Source of the DNA: Streptomyces luteolifulvus
GTDB taxonomy: Bacteria; Actinomycetota; Actinomycetes; Streptomycetales; Streptomycetaceae
Reading direction: 5' to 3'
DNA length: 64,000 nt
NCBI RefSeq assembly: GCF_008806595.1
Contig: NZ_VZRB01000032.1
Location: 24,952 to 88,951, forward strand
The notes under the pieces were generated by a model. The model was not told the origin of the DNA, ran no database searches, and saw only the letters and a program-made list of their open reading frames with translations. Positions 49,886-58,935 of the stretch are shown here, in pieces (the first letter of the stretch is position 1; every line of letters starts with the position of its first letter). Both the position numbers and the translations under genes were made by a program.

Positions 49886-50893
49886 GTGCACATCACCTAC
49901 CTGCTCGCCACCAGCAGCAACGCCATCTACGACGGAAAGTACAGCCAGGGCGGCCGTTACCACACCTACGGCCAGCAGAGTTTCGTCCTCGACCTGCTAG
50001 GGACGATGGGCAGGGCAGGCTACACCGTACGGCTCGTCGTCGACGCTCCCTCCAGGTTCGCCCTGACCTCGACATTACGCGGCATGGACTCCGTCACCGT
50101 GACGGAGGAGATCGATCCGTCGAGCAAGACCGATCTGATCCTGGTCGACGAGGTGCCCGACGAGATGCTGATGCGATTCGACGAGCACATACCGGCGTTC
50201 AGGATCGTCCACCATGCGGGACGGCGCTCATCCGACTACCTTGTCGGGCGCTGCGAGCGCTTCCTGTGCATGACGGAGAATGCGCTGTCGCTGCAACGGA
50301 AGTACCTTCCCCCGGATCGGGCGGTCCTCGTCCACCAGGGCGTCGACCTGGAGCGATTCCCCGCCGTCCTCGGCAAGAGCCGCCCGGCGCGACCGCGGGT
50401 CCTGCTCTACTGCCGGCTGGACGCGGGGCGCGAGGCTGTCCTCGGCCAGGTCATCGAGAACATCGACCGCGAGGAGCTCCTGGTGTACGTGGCGGGCGAC
50501 GGCCCGGGATTCTGGGAGACCAGCGACCGCTTCGGCAGCGAGATCATCCTCATCAACCACGTGCAGTGCCAGTCGATACCCAACCTGCTCGGGGAGATGG
50601 ACGTGGTCATCTCGCTCGGGCGCGGTGCGATGGAGGCAATGGCGACGGGGATACCGACCCTCTGCGCGGGCCACCGCTACGCCGGCCTCATCACGGCGGA
50701 CAACATCGGCTCTCTCCTGCGGTACAACCTCACGGGCCTTGGCGGCGACCGGGACCCGTCCCTCGTCATGACGGACATCCGCGAGGCACTGGACAGTGAC
50801 CGGCACGGTGTGCGGGCGCTGGCGGAAGCGCGATTGTCGGCCGACGCCTTCGTGGAGAGCGTGTCCGCGCTTTACGCACAGGTCGCTGGATGA
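49886..50893 (+). CDS. glycosyltransferase, GT-B fold (family 4-like)
   Basis: 335 residues. N-terminal domain MHITYLLATSSNAIYDGKYS with GGRYHTYGQQSFVLDLL, the inter-domain VHQGVDLERFP motif, and a C-terminal nucleotide-sugar domain with VVISLGRGAMEAMATGIPTL (E-x-x-A-x-G-x-P) typical of retaining GT-B enzymes. It transfers a sugar from an activated donor; acceptor unknown. GTG start with GAGGAAGC upstream; the stop overlaps the MFS start (ATGA), so both act together. Confidence 0.82.
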   Translation: MHITYLLATSSNAIYDGKYSQGGRYHTYGQQSFVLDLLGTMGRAGYTVRLVVDAPSRFALTSTLRGMDSVTVTEEIDPSSKTDLILVDEVPDEMLMRFDEHIPAFRIVHHAGRRSSDYLVGRCERFLCMTENALSLQRKYLPPDRAVLVHQGVDLERFPAVLGKSRPARPRVLLYCRLDAGREAVLGQVIENIDREELLVYVAGDGPGFWETSDRFGSEIILINHVQCQSIPNLLGEMDVVISLGRGAMEAMATGIPTLCAGHRYAGLITADNIGSLLRYNLTGLGGDRDPSLVMTDIREALDSDRHGVRALAEARLSADAFVESVSALYAQVAG

Positions 50894-52269
50894 CGGGAGA
50901 GAAAACGGGCGGGACGGCGCCAGGACCGGGCGACGCGACGCCGGACGGGACGGCGGACTCGACGCCCGGGGCACGTACGCCGCGGCTCCTCGCGTCCCGC
51001 AATCCGCGGCTCTACTACGCCGGGTTGATCGTCTCCCAGGTCGGCACCAACGCGCAGCTCGTGGCGCTGGGCTGGTTCACGTACCAACTCAGCCGCGACG
51101 CGATCGTGCTCGGCGTCGTCACCGCGGCGCCGATCCTCACAATGCTGCTGCTCAGCCAGGTGGGCGGTTTGGCCGCGGACCGCTTCCCGCCGCGCCGGGT
51201 CCTACTGTGCACCCACTCCCTTCTCGCTCTACTGACCCTGCTGCTCGGTCTGTTGGCACACAGCGGCTCGATCGCGGTATGGCACCTCGTGCTCAGCGCG
51301 CTCTGCGTCGGCAGCATCAACGCGATCGGTCTGCCGACGGAGCAGGTCTTCGTCTCGGAAGTCGCGGGGGACGCCCTGCTCAGAAAGGCGGTCACGCTCA
51401 ACAACGTCATCCTCAACCTGTCGTTGGTCGTCGGCTCCGCCGCGGCGGGACCCCTCCTGGGGGCGATGGGCCTGGGCGGGGTGGCCCTGCTGAACGCGCT
51501 CTCCTACCTGACGATGGTCACGGCGCTCCTCCTCGTTAGCCCGGCGCGACTCCACGTCCGTCCCCGACGGCCCGGCAGCCGCCCCCGGGTGCGCGGCGCC
51601 TGGGGGTATGTGCGGCACAGTCCCGGCCTCACGGTCCTACTCGTCGTCATCGGCATCGTCGGCCTCTTCGGTACGAGTCTCCCCTCGCTGCTGCTCCTGC
51701 TCTGTTCCAGCGAACTCACGGCGCAGGCCGAGGCGTACGGCATCCTGCTCGCTGTCACGTCCGTCGGTTCCCTCGTCGGCGCCTGGCTGACCTGGCGTAC
51801 CAAGGTCGCGCTCGGCACGGTCCTGGTGGCCACCCTCCTGCTCGGGATACTCGAACTGGCCACCGCGGTCATGCCGTCGCTGCTGACCCTGGGCATGGTG
51901 CTGCTGCCGGTCGGAGTGGTCTCGCTCGTCCTGCGGGCGGGCCTGCTCAGCCTGGCGCAGCTTCAGACACTGCCGGAATTCCGCGGCCGGGTGATGGCGA
52001 TCTTCCAACTCGTCTACCGTGCGGGCTGGTTCCTCGGCACCCTGCTCGCAAGCTGGCTGGCACAGACGTGGGGCCCACGCCCGGTGATCGCGTTGGGCGG
52101 GGCGGCAGTGACGCTGCTCGTCGGGGCGGTCGTACTGTTGATGACGGCGTCCCGCGCCATGTCGGTGTCGCTGGTCGCACAGCGCGTTCCCCACATCAGC
52201 ATCGCCCTGGCACCACACCCCACGGGCCGCCACCGACGCCCTCCACCCCACATGGCCACGGATCAGTAA
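50890..52269 (+). CDS. MFS exporter
   Basis: 459 residues, about 12 transmembrane helices, with the conserved loop GGLAADRFPPRRVLL (about 95-109) of the major facilitator superfamily and IVSQVGTNAQLVALGWFTYQ in the first helices, as in EntS-like exporters. It likely exports the product of the adjacent glycosyltransferase pathway. ATG overlaps the glycosyltransferase stop. The extended C-terminal tail (ending ATDQ) is polar. Confidence 0.88.
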   Translation: MTGEKTGGTAPGPGDATPDGTADSTPGARTPRLLASRNPRLYYAGLIVSQVGTNAQLVALGWFTYQLSRDAIVLGVVTAAPILTMLLLSQVGGLAADRFPPRRVLLCTHSLLALLTLLLGLLAHSGSIAVWHLVLSALCVGSINAIGLPTEQVFVSEVAGDALLRKAVTLNNVILNLSLVVGSAAAGPLLGAMGLGGVALLNALSYLTMVTALLLVSPARLHVRPRRPGSRPRVRGAWGYVRHSPGLTVLLVVIGIVGLFGTSLPSLLLLLCSSELTAQAEAYGILLAVTSVGSLVGAWLTWRTKVALGTVLVATLLLGILELATAVMPSLLTLGMVLLPVGVVSLVLRAGLLSLAQLQTLPEFRGRVMAIFQLVYRAGWFLGTLLASWLAQTWGPRPVIALGGAAVTLLVGAVVLLMTASRAMSVSLVAQRVPHISIALAPHPTGRHRRPPPHMATDQ

Positions 52270-52297
52270 GAACGGCTCGGGCGGCACGATCGACGAG

Positions 52298-53002
52298 ATG
52301 AACCGGCCGCGTGGAGCGAAGGACGCCCAGCTGCGGATCCCCCCGAGCGAGCCGGAAGTCGGGACACTGTTCACCGGCTGGGGCGGCGAACTGGCCACCT
52401 GCCGCAAGTTCGCCCCTACCGCCAGGAACTACACCGCCTCGAAGCTGATGTCCCAGGTCGGCCTGCGGGTGAGCGAGGCATGCAAGCTCGACTTGGCCGA
52501 CATCAAGTGGGACTTGGGCCGCTTCGGCAAACTCCACGTCCGCCATGGCAAAGGCGCCCGCGGATCGGGGCCGCGTGAGCGGATGGTGCCGCTGATCAGC
52601 GGCGCCGACCGGACGCTTCGATGGTTCATCGAGGACGTCTGGGGCCAGTTCGACGACGACCACACACGCCCTGGTGCCCCGCTGTTTCCCTCCGAGCGCA
52701 AGAACACCGACGGCTCCTCCCGCCGGGTGGGCGACGACGCCCTGCGAAGCGGGCTCAAGGTCGCGGCCAAAGCGCACCTGCCGGGGTGGGGCGAGAAGCT
52801 GACCCCACACGTCCTGCGGCACTTCTGCGCGTCCCAACTCTACGGAAACGGGCTCGACTTGCTCGCAATCCAAGAGGTTTTGGGGCACTCCTGGATCGCC
52901 ACGACCATGCGGTACATCCACGTACGGCAGACCCGGGTTGAAGACGCCTGGGTCGCCGGGACGGAACGGGCCGCGAAGCGGCTGGAAGGACTGGTCCGAT
53001 GA
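52298..53002 (+). pseudogene. tyrosine recombinase, N-terminal domain missing
   Basis: 234 residues covering only the catalytic half of a Streptomyces tyrosine recombinase: Arg in GLRVSEACKLDL, HVLRHF (H-x-x-R), LGHSWIATTM and the nucleophile in MRYIHV. The usual ~150-residue core-binding domain is absent; the open frame reaches only about ten codons upstream of the ATG before the MFS gene end. The gene is therefore probably a truncated remnant. Stop overlaps the next gene (ATGA). Confidence 0.8.
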
Positions 53003-53325
53003 GGTGGAACCTGCGGCTGACCGCCGCGAACAAGGGCGTCTGGAAGGCATCCGAGCTCCAGCGGAGCCTGGCCGCGCACGGCTTGGTGATCTCGGCCGGG
53101 AAGATGTCCGGGCTGTGGTCCGGCCAGCCGGTCTCGCTCAAACTGGAGGACTTGGATGTCATCTGCGTCGTGCTCGGCTGCGAGATCGGCGATCTGCTGA
53201 TCCCCGAGCCGGAGAAAGTCCGGCGCCCCGGCGAGGAGACCGGCCGGCAGGCCGCCACTGCGGCTGGTCCGGCCCCGGTGGTGGTGCCACGTCGCCGTGA
53301 CGGCCGGTCTCTGCCACCGATGTGA
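52999..53325 (+). CDS. XRE-like HTH partner of the recombinase
   Basis: 108 residues with an HTH_26-like domain (RWNLRLTAANKGVWKASELQ, LEDLDVICVVLGCEIGDLL) and a Pro/Arg tail. It is the middle member of a recombinase-HTH-recombinase trio seen repeatedly in Streptomyces mobile DNA. Overlaps both neighbours, so all three were one operon. Probably an accessory or regulator of recombination; its partners here are damaged. Confidence 0.8.
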   Translation: MRWNLRLTAANKGVWKASELQRSLAAHGLVISAGKMSGLWSGQPVSLKLEDLDVICVVLGCEIGDLLIPEPEKVRRPGEETGRQAATAAGPAPVVVPRRRDGRSLPPM

Positions 53326-54170
53326 TGGCCTACGTTCTGCCTGCGGGCAAGTGCAAACCGCCAGCCAGCTGCCCGACCTGCTTCGGCTGGGGCGTGCTGC
53401 CCGGCCGGCCTGCGGCGCCTGCGAGAGCTTCCGCCGCAACGAGGAGCCCGCCGACTGCAGCGGCTGCCGGCGAACCGTGCGGTTGAAGAAGGGGTACTGC
53501 CGTCTGTGCTGGCATCAGGCAAGCCAGGACGCCAAGGGCCAAGTCACCGTGCTGGAACCCTACTTGGAGAAGGTGCAACATCATCAACTGTTCTTCACCA
53601 ACCTTCACCGTCCGCGTCAGCCCGGCCCTCCCAGAGGCAAGCAGGGACGACGCCGCGGTCGCCCGCGCCACCCGGACCCGGCCCCCGCCTACCGGCCGCT
53701 CTCCGGCTGGCTCCAGCCGCCCCTGTTCGAGGCCCGCCGAGATTTCACCCGGTTCAATCGCCAGGAACATGCCCGGCTCGACAACCCGTGGCTGGCCTGG
53801 GCCCGGCATACCGCACATCGTCTCGGCGAAGCCCACGGCTGGCCTCGCCGTGTCCGCCTCGACGTCGGCCGAGCCCTGGTCATCGTGCTGTCCGGCCATG
53901 TCAACGGCGAAGTCGTACGGCACTCCGAGATCTTCCCGGCCCTGCGATCGCGCGGGCTCAGCGTCGAACGCACAGTGGAAGTACTCGCCGACATCGGCGT
54001 CTTCCAAGACGACCGGACGCCGTCATTCGAACAGTGGCTGGAGCGCAAGCTCGACGGCATCGCCCCGGAATCCGCCGCGACGTTGAGCACTGGGCCCGCC
54101 TCCTGCAGCCACGACGACAGCGCTTGCAGCGGGCCGGGCTGCGGGTGCAGCGGCCAGCGCCGGACCTCGT
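53297..54170 (+). pseudogene. zinc-finger recombinase of the trio, frameshifted and truncated
   Basis: GTG start overlapping the HTH gene. N-terminal cysteine clusters (CHRCDGL, CGACESF, CSGCRRTV, CRLCWHQ) and a helical core-binding-type domain (LRSRGLSVERTVEVLADIGV). Near 54066 the reading frame is lost: the continuation GIRRDVEHWARLLQ is present one frame over, as if one G were missing. That frame then ends without a catalytic domain where the TniB gene begins, so a transposon probably removed the rest. Confidence 0.75.
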
Positions 54171-55088
54171 TCACGTCAGCTCGCGCTCAAAGAGGCGGCG
54201 CCGTTCGGTCGGGCCGGCGTACGGCGCGAGCAACAGGGTGCGCTGATTGATGGCTTCCTCACCGGACTCGATCGCTGCGACGGCGGCATCGGTGAGCAGG
54301 TGGGCCAGCTCACCGATTGTGCCCTCGCTGCGGGTGAGCAGGTAGCCGGCCATCTCGGCGGTGGCGATCGGCGAGGGTCTGCGCAGAGCGAACGACGCGG
54401 CGAAACTCGCCAGCAGCGAGCAGGCGTCGACGTCGGCCTCCCATCGTGCCAGCGTCAGCGGCGCGAACCGGTTCTCCAACTGGTCGTCCGCGCGAATGGC
54501 CAGGTAGTCGTCCCGGGTGCCGACGCCGACCAGCGGGATGCGCAGCTCATTGCCCAGATACCGCAGCAGGTTCAAGCACTCCCGGCGCTTGTCGCCGCTG
54601 CCGCCGAGGACGTTGTGCAACTCGTCGATCACCAGCACCCGCACCTCAGCCGCCCGCAGCAGCCGCAGTACCGCCTGTTCCAGGTCGGCCACTCGGTAGC
54701 GGGCACGCAGCGGCGCGCCGAGCGCGGCCAGCATCGCGGTGTAGAAGCGGATCACCGACGGCTCGGACGGCATCTGCACCACCAGGACCGGGATCTCCTC
54801 GCGATCCGGATGCGACACCGGAGGATGGCCGCAGCGGAACTTCTCCACGATCATCGACTTGCCGTTGTTGGTCGGCCCGATCAGCAACAGGTTCGGCATC
54901 CGCTGCTTGGACGGCCACGACAGCAGCGTCTCCAGCCGCCCAAGGGCCTCGGTGGCACGCGGATAGCCGATCCACCGGTCCGCCCGGACGTAGCGCAGCC
55001 GCTCCGCATCCGGCAGCCGCGCGATCTGCTGCGCGGCCGGGCGCAGATGCGACAGGTCCACCGCAGCGTCCTCGTCCTCGTTCACCAC
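54171..55088 (-). CDS. tniB: TniB-like AAA+ transposition ATPase
   Basis: 305 residues: Walker A GPTNNGKS (about 72-79), Walker B VLVIDELHN (about 141-149), sensor-type GVGTRDDY and a C-terminal helical lid. TniB/TnsC-type ATPases choose the target and activate the DDE transposase. GTG start overlaps the TniA stop. It ends where the damaged recombinase gene begins; no TniQ or resolvase gene follows, so the element may be incomplete or a two-gene variant. Confidence 0.88.
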   Translation of the reverse strand: MVNEDEDAAVDLSHLRPAAQQIARLPDAERLRYVRADRWIGYPRATEALGRLETLLSWPSKQRMPNLLLIGPTNNGKSMIVEKFRCGHPPVSHPDREEIPVLVVQMPSEPSVIRFYTAMLAALGAPLRARYRVADLEQAVLRLLRAAEVRVLVIDELHNVLGGSGDKRRECLNLLRYLGNELRIPLVGVGTRDDYLAIRADDQLENRFAPLTLARWEADVDACSLLASFAASFALRRPSPIATAEMAGYLLTRSEGTIGELAHLLTDAAVAAIESGEEAINQRTLLLAPYAGPTERRRLFERELT

Positions 55089-56719
55089 TGCTCGATCACC
55101 TCGAACGGCCTGGCCACAGCCTTGCTTTCCTGGCCCACGTCGGAGGTGGGCGCGTTCGGAGGCGTCAGCTTCGGCTGCGGCCGGGAGGGTGCCTCGGTGC
55201 GACGCTGTCGGTCACGGCGGGCCTTGCGGGTGGTGGTCGCGGCGGTGTCGGTGATCTCCCGCATCTGCGCCACCATGGCGAAAAGGGCGTTCTCGTCGAC
55301 CTCCGCACGGCCCAGCTCGCGCAGCTGCCGGGCGGCGGCCTTCTGCTCCCACGCGCTGATCGGCGGTCGTGACAGCGTCCGATAGGGGACCTCCACATAC
55401 GCGGTGCCGTCCGGGTCCAGGGCCCAGATACGGCTGATGTCACGCGGATCGCGCCGCAGCACGAACCGGCCCCACCGCTCGCGGTGGGCGATCCACGGTT
55501 TGAGCGCGTCGCTGTAGTACTGCACGTGGTCGATCACGAACCCCGACCGCGACAAGGTCCTGCGGATCACCGGCAGGAAGTCCACCAGGAAGGCGGTCTC
55601 GTTGGTCACCGTCACCAGCGGTCCCGACGCGGCGGCCTTCTCGGACCAGACCCCGGCCGGAGGGCGGCCCAGTGTCTCGTGGACCTGGCCGTGATAGCAG
55701 GCCACCGCCAGCGCCAGCCAGCCCTGCAACTCCCGTACGGTCAGTACGGCCTTGCCGTCGCTGTCGTAGGTGCCGCGCTCGGCGGTGCTGGAGAACGTGG
55801 TGCCCGGCAGTTCGTGCACGAGCTGCATCATCGTGCCGATCAGACGCTCGACGATCCCGCCGAAGTGGGGCTGGCCGGGCGGCCGGTAACGCAGTTTGAT
55901 GCCGTGCTGGTCGCAGCCGCGGCGCAGGGCCTCGCTCTTGAACTCCGCCGCGTTGTCCAGGTACAGCTCGCGCGGCTTGCCGCTCATCGGCCATGCCGCC
56001 TCCACGCCCAGCCGCTCCAGCCACGGCCGCTTGTCCATCGCCGTGTGGGCCAGACACAGCCCGACCGAGGTCGCCGACGGCGCCTCCAGCGTCACCACCA
56101 GGCCCACCACACACCGGCTTGCCACGTCGATCGCCGCAGTCAGATAAGGACGGCCGATCGGCAGCCGGTGCCGCTCGTCGACCACGATCACATCCACCGG
56201 CGTGTGGTCGACCTGGATTTGCTCCAGCAGCCCGGTGACCGCCGGCGGCACACCCCCGGCCGACCGGAGAGGACGAACCGCCTCTCTTCCTTCGCGTCCC
56301 GAGACCGAAGCCACCGGGTCCAGCCGCTCGATCCGCCGCTGTATCGACCCCCGCGAAGGAGACCGCAGGCCACGAGCCCGGCATTGGCGCATGATCTCCT
56401 TGTAGACCGCCGCCACCGAGCGGCGCTGCCGCGTCAAGTACCGGGTGCGTAGCGCTTCCTGGACGATCGTCTCGACCTCAGCAGACAGGCGCCTGCCGCC
56501 GCGGCCTCCGCCGGAACGGCCAGGCAGCAGGTCCGACACCACTCCCTCACCGGCGCGCCATCGTCCAAGCAGGACGTACACCTGACGCCGGGAGACCCGC
56601 AGCCGCTCGGCAGCCTCATCCGCCTCGGCCAGCCCCACTGTGTCCTTCGCCGCGAGCGGCCCGATCACCTCGGCCTGCCGCACCGCGGTCTCCCATATCT
56701 GGGTCGGCGCGGTCAGCAC
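55082..56719 (-). CDS. tniA: TniA-like DDE transposase (Mu/Tn7 superfamily)
   Basis: 545 residues. N-terminal HTH domains (AERLRVSRRQVYVLLGRW), then an rve-type RNase H core with the catalytic triad visible as IQVDHTPVD, LYLDNAAEF and GGIVERLIG, and a C-terminal Mu-like beta-barrel/HTH region ending in a charged tail. This is the Tn402/Tn5053-type transposase. It is upstream of tniB in the same operon. All key residues are present, so it may be active. Confidence 0.92.
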   Translation of the reverse strand: MLTAPTQIWETAVRQAEVIGPLAAKDTVGLAEADEAAERLRVSRRQVYVLLGRWRAGEGVVSDLLPGRSGGGRGGRRLSAEVETIVQEALRTRYLTRQRRSVAAVYKEIMRQCRARGLRSPSRGSIQRRIERLDPVASVSGREGREAVRPLRSAGGVPPAVTGLLEQIQVDHTPVDVIVVDERHRLPIGRPYLTAAIDVASRCVVGLVVTLEAPSATSVGLCLAHTAMDKRPWLERLGVEAAWPMSGKPRELYLDNAAEFKSEALRRGCDQHGIKLRYRPPGQPHFGGIVERLIGTMMQLVHELPGTTFSSTAERGTYDSDGKAVLTVRELQGWLALAVACYHGQVHETLGRPPAGVWSEKAAASGPLVTVTNETAFLVDFLPVIRRTLSRSGFVIDHVQYYSDALKPWIAHRERWGRFVLRRDPRDISRIWALDPDGTAYVEVPYRTLSRPPISAWEQKAAARQLRELGRAEVDENALFAMVAQMREITDTAATTTRKARRDRQRRTEAPSRPQPKLTPPNAPTSDVGQESKAVARPFEVIEQW

Positions 56720-56834
56720 CCGCGCTCGGCCACCGGTTCCTCTGCCATCCGGAAGTCCCCGTCACGAACACGACTACGGACAACTCGACCGTAGCGCAGG
56801 CGACTTCGGCGCGTCCGGCGCGTTCGCAATTCCC

Positions 56835-56889
56835 TGCACGCGACAGCGAATCACCAGCTCACCGGTGCACGCGAGTTCGGAAACTGACA
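56835..56889. repeat. candidate transposon end with repeated TGCACGCGA
   Basis: TGCACGCGA occurs at 56835-56843 and 56866-56874 (31 bp apart), and ACTGACA ends at 56889, so reading inward the end would begin TGTCAGTTTCCG. Repeated short transposase sites near a TGT...ACA border are typical of Tn7/Tn402 elements. I could not find the matching far end near 54170. Confidence 0.4.
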
Positions 56890-56969
56890 GGTGGCACGTT
56901 TTCGATCTTGCTCCGGGAAAGGGTCGTTTGTGAGAGGCCCCGCTGATCAAGGACTCGCCCGATCCTCGA

Positions 56970-57578
56970 TCATTCCTCGGCGGTCAACCCTTGCGGCGGG
57001 CCGGAGGCCAGGACGCTGGTGACGAAGTTCGCCAACTGTGACCGCATTCTTTCCCGCGGAATGCGCTCTTCTCCGGCCAGGTGCTCGACGAGGTCGGCTC
57101 GTGTGGCGGCGAGCAGGGCGTGGGCGGTGAAGTCGCTGTCGGTCAGGCCGGGGACCTGCTCCAGTACGGCTCGGAGCAGGCTGTGCCACCGCCCGTAGTG
57201 CTCCGCCCGGTACGGGCTGCTGCTCCCGCCTTCCTCCAGGGCCAGCGCGAGGCGCCGGTTGTCGAGTTTGAAGCACAGGACAGCATCGAGCAGGGCGGGT
57301 ACGCGATCCCGCGGTGGGGTCGCGGGCCCCAGGGGCGGTGGGCCGACCTCGACGGCCTGCCTGATCGGTTCCAGCCGTGCCTCGTACAGCGCGCGGAGCA
57401 GCCCGGCGCGATCGCCGAAGGCCCGGAAGAGCGTGCCCTTGCCAACGCCGGCCGCCGCAGCGATGTCGGCCATGGTGACGTCCTCGGGACTTTCGCAGCG
57501 GACGAAAAGGGCGTCAGCGGCCGCGAGCACGGCCTCCCGGTTACGGGCGGCGTCCTTGCGGGGCCTGCGCTCGGGCAT
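56970..57578 (-). CDS. TetR-family repressor
   Basis: 202 residues. N-terminal HTH (VTMADIAAAAGVGKGTLFRA, then FGDRAGLLRALYEARL) and a helical ligand domain. The ATG (57578) gives the typical charged start MPERRPRKDAARN; an open extension upstream overlaps the operators. Divergent from a three-gene cassette with two palindromes between them, so it very likely represses that cassette and itself. Confidence 0.9.
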   Translation of the reverse strand: MPERRPRKDAARNREAVLAAADALFVRCESPEDVTMADIAAAAGVGKGTLFRAFGDRAGLLRALYEARLEPIRQAVEVGPPPLGPATPPRDRVPALLDAVLCFKLDNRRLALALEEGGSSSPYRAEHYGRWHSLLRAVLEQVPGLTDSDFTAHALLAATRADLVEHLAGEERIPRERMRSQLANFVTSVLASGPPQGLTAEE

Positions 57579-57599
57579 GCCGCACCTCCATTTGCAAAG

Positions 57600-57640
57600 C
57601 GGACTCGTGGTCCGTATCGTCAAAACGGACCCAGGGTCCG
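57600..57640. promoter_or_regulatory. paired TetR operators
   Basis: Two 15-bp dyads with identical half-sites, CGGAC-n5-GTCCG: 57600-57614 (spacer TCGTG) and 57626-57640 (spacer CCAGG, making a fully symmetric CGGACCC-A-GGGTCCG). Centres are 26 bp apart in the divergent promoter region. Confidence 0.8.
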
Positions 57641-57664
57641 GATTCTATGATTTGGAGGATACCG

Positions 57665-58090
57665 ATGTCCGCACCGACCTCCCCGGCGGATCTGTACCGC
57701 CACAGCCTGCGACTGCTGCTCGACAAGGACATTCCCGCGTGGGTGGCCCTGTGGGCCGAGGACGGCCTCATGGAGTTCCCCTTCGCCCCCGACGGCTGGC
57801 CCCAGCGTCTGGAGGGCAAGGAGGCCGTCGCCGCCTATATGCGCCACTACCCCGACCACATAGATCTGCACGACTTCCCCGACCTGCGGATCCACCAGAC
57901 CACCGATCCACAGACCATCGTGGTCGAGATGCGCGGCGTCGGCCGCTTGGTGGAAAGCGACGCCCCCTTCGACATGACCTACATCGCCGTCGTGACCGTA
58001 CAAGAGGGGCATATCACCTCCTACCGTGACTACTGGAACCCCCTCGCCGTCCAGGAACCCGGCACCGACTTCACCGGGAGCAGCCGATGA
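57665..58090 (+). CDS. NTF2/SnoaL-like small enzyme or binding protein
   Basis: 141 residues of the NTF2-like fold: helix SPADLYRHSLRLLLDKDIPA, then WVALWAEDGLMEFPFAPDGW, GKEAVAAYMRHYP and the C-terminal sheet (FDMTYIAVVTVQEGHITSYR). PhzA/B-, SnoaL- and limonene-hydrolase-like proteins share it. ATG with GGAGGAT six nt upstream. First gene of the TetR-controlled cassette; the stop overlaps the next ATG. Confidence 0.85.
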   Translation: MSAPTSPADLYRHSLRLLLDKDIPAWVALWAEDGLMEFPFAPDGWPQRLEGKEAVAAYMRHYPDHIDLHDFPDLRIHQTTDPQTIVVEMRGVGRLVESDAPFDMTYIAVVTVQEGHITSYRDYWNPLAVQEPGTDFTGSSR

Positions 58091-58935
58091 CCACCACCGG
58101 CACCACACTGGTCATCGGCGCCACCGGCACCACCGGAAGCCGCACCGCCGCACAGCTGACGGCCGCGGGTCAGCGCGTCAAAGCCGCCAGCCGCCGGGCC
58201 ACCCCGGTCGCCGGCACCGAGCCGGTCCCCTTCGACTGGTACGACCCCGCCACTCACGCTGCCGCCCTCGACGGAGTCGACCGCGTCTACCTCATACCGC
58301 CCCTGGGCGACTCCGACCCCGCGGCGATCATGTTGCCGTTCCTCCATCAGGCCCGCACCGCCGGCGTGCACCGCGCGGTGCTGCTGAGCTCCTCGGCCAT
58401 CCCCGAGGGCGGTCCGGCGGTCGGAACGGTGCACCAGGCCCTGCCCGATCTGTTCGAACAGTGGACGGTACTGCGGCCCTCCTGGTTCATGCAGAACTTC
58501 ACCGGCACGCACGCGCACGCTCGCAGCATCCGCGACGAGGGCATCATCTGGACCGCCACCGGAAGCGGCCGGGTCGGCTTCGTCGACGCCGAGGACATCG
58601 CAGCCGTCGCCGTCTGCGCTCTGACCGACGAGCAAGCCCCCAACACCGATCTCCTCCTCACCGGACCCGAGGCACTCTGCTACGACGACATCGCCGCGAT
58701 CATCACCGAGGTCACCGGTCGGCCCGTGGTCCACCGCCGTCTGTCCTACGAGCAGATGCGCGATCGCCTCACGACGCAGGTGCCGACGGAGTTCGCCGCA
58801 ATGCTGGCCGGCATGGACCGTGCCATCGCCGAAGGCACGGAGGACCGCATCACCGACACCGTCCAGCGCCTCACCGGTCGGCCCTCGCGCACCTTCCGGG
58901 CCCTCCTTGAGAGGGAGATGCGATGCAGCAGCTGA
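58087..58935 (+). CDS. NmrA-like NAD(P)-binding protein
   Basis: 282 residues. Glycine-rich nucleotide motif VIGATGTTGSRTAAQL (about 9-24), then VYLIPPLGD, LLSSSAIPEG and LRPSWFMQNF, as in NmrA-type atypical short-chain dehydrogenases or quinone reductases. ATG overlaps the previous stop; its 3' end overlaps the hydrolase start by 13 bp. It may be a redox enzyme or a redox-sensing partner of the cassette. Confidence 0.87.
   Translation: MTTTGTTLVIGATGTTGSRTAAQLTAAGQRVKAASRRATPVAGTEPVPFDWYDPATHAAALDGVDRVYLIPPLGDSDPAAIMLPFLHQARTAGVHRAVLLSSSAIPEGGPAVGTVHQALPDLFEQWTVLRPSWFMQNFTGTHAHARSIRDEGIIWTATGSGRVGFVDAEDIAAVAVCALTDEQAPNTDLLLTGPEALCYDDIAAIITEVTGRPVVHRRLSYEQMRDRLTTQVPTEFAAMLAGMDRAIAEGTEDRITDTVQRLTGRPSRTFRALLEREMRCSS

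Noticed and set aside
53297..54250. Intact 317-aa zinc-finger protein
   Set aside because: The last ~60 residues are out-of-frame sequence; the family continuation GIRRDVEHWARLLQ is in another frame, so a damaged recombinase fits better.
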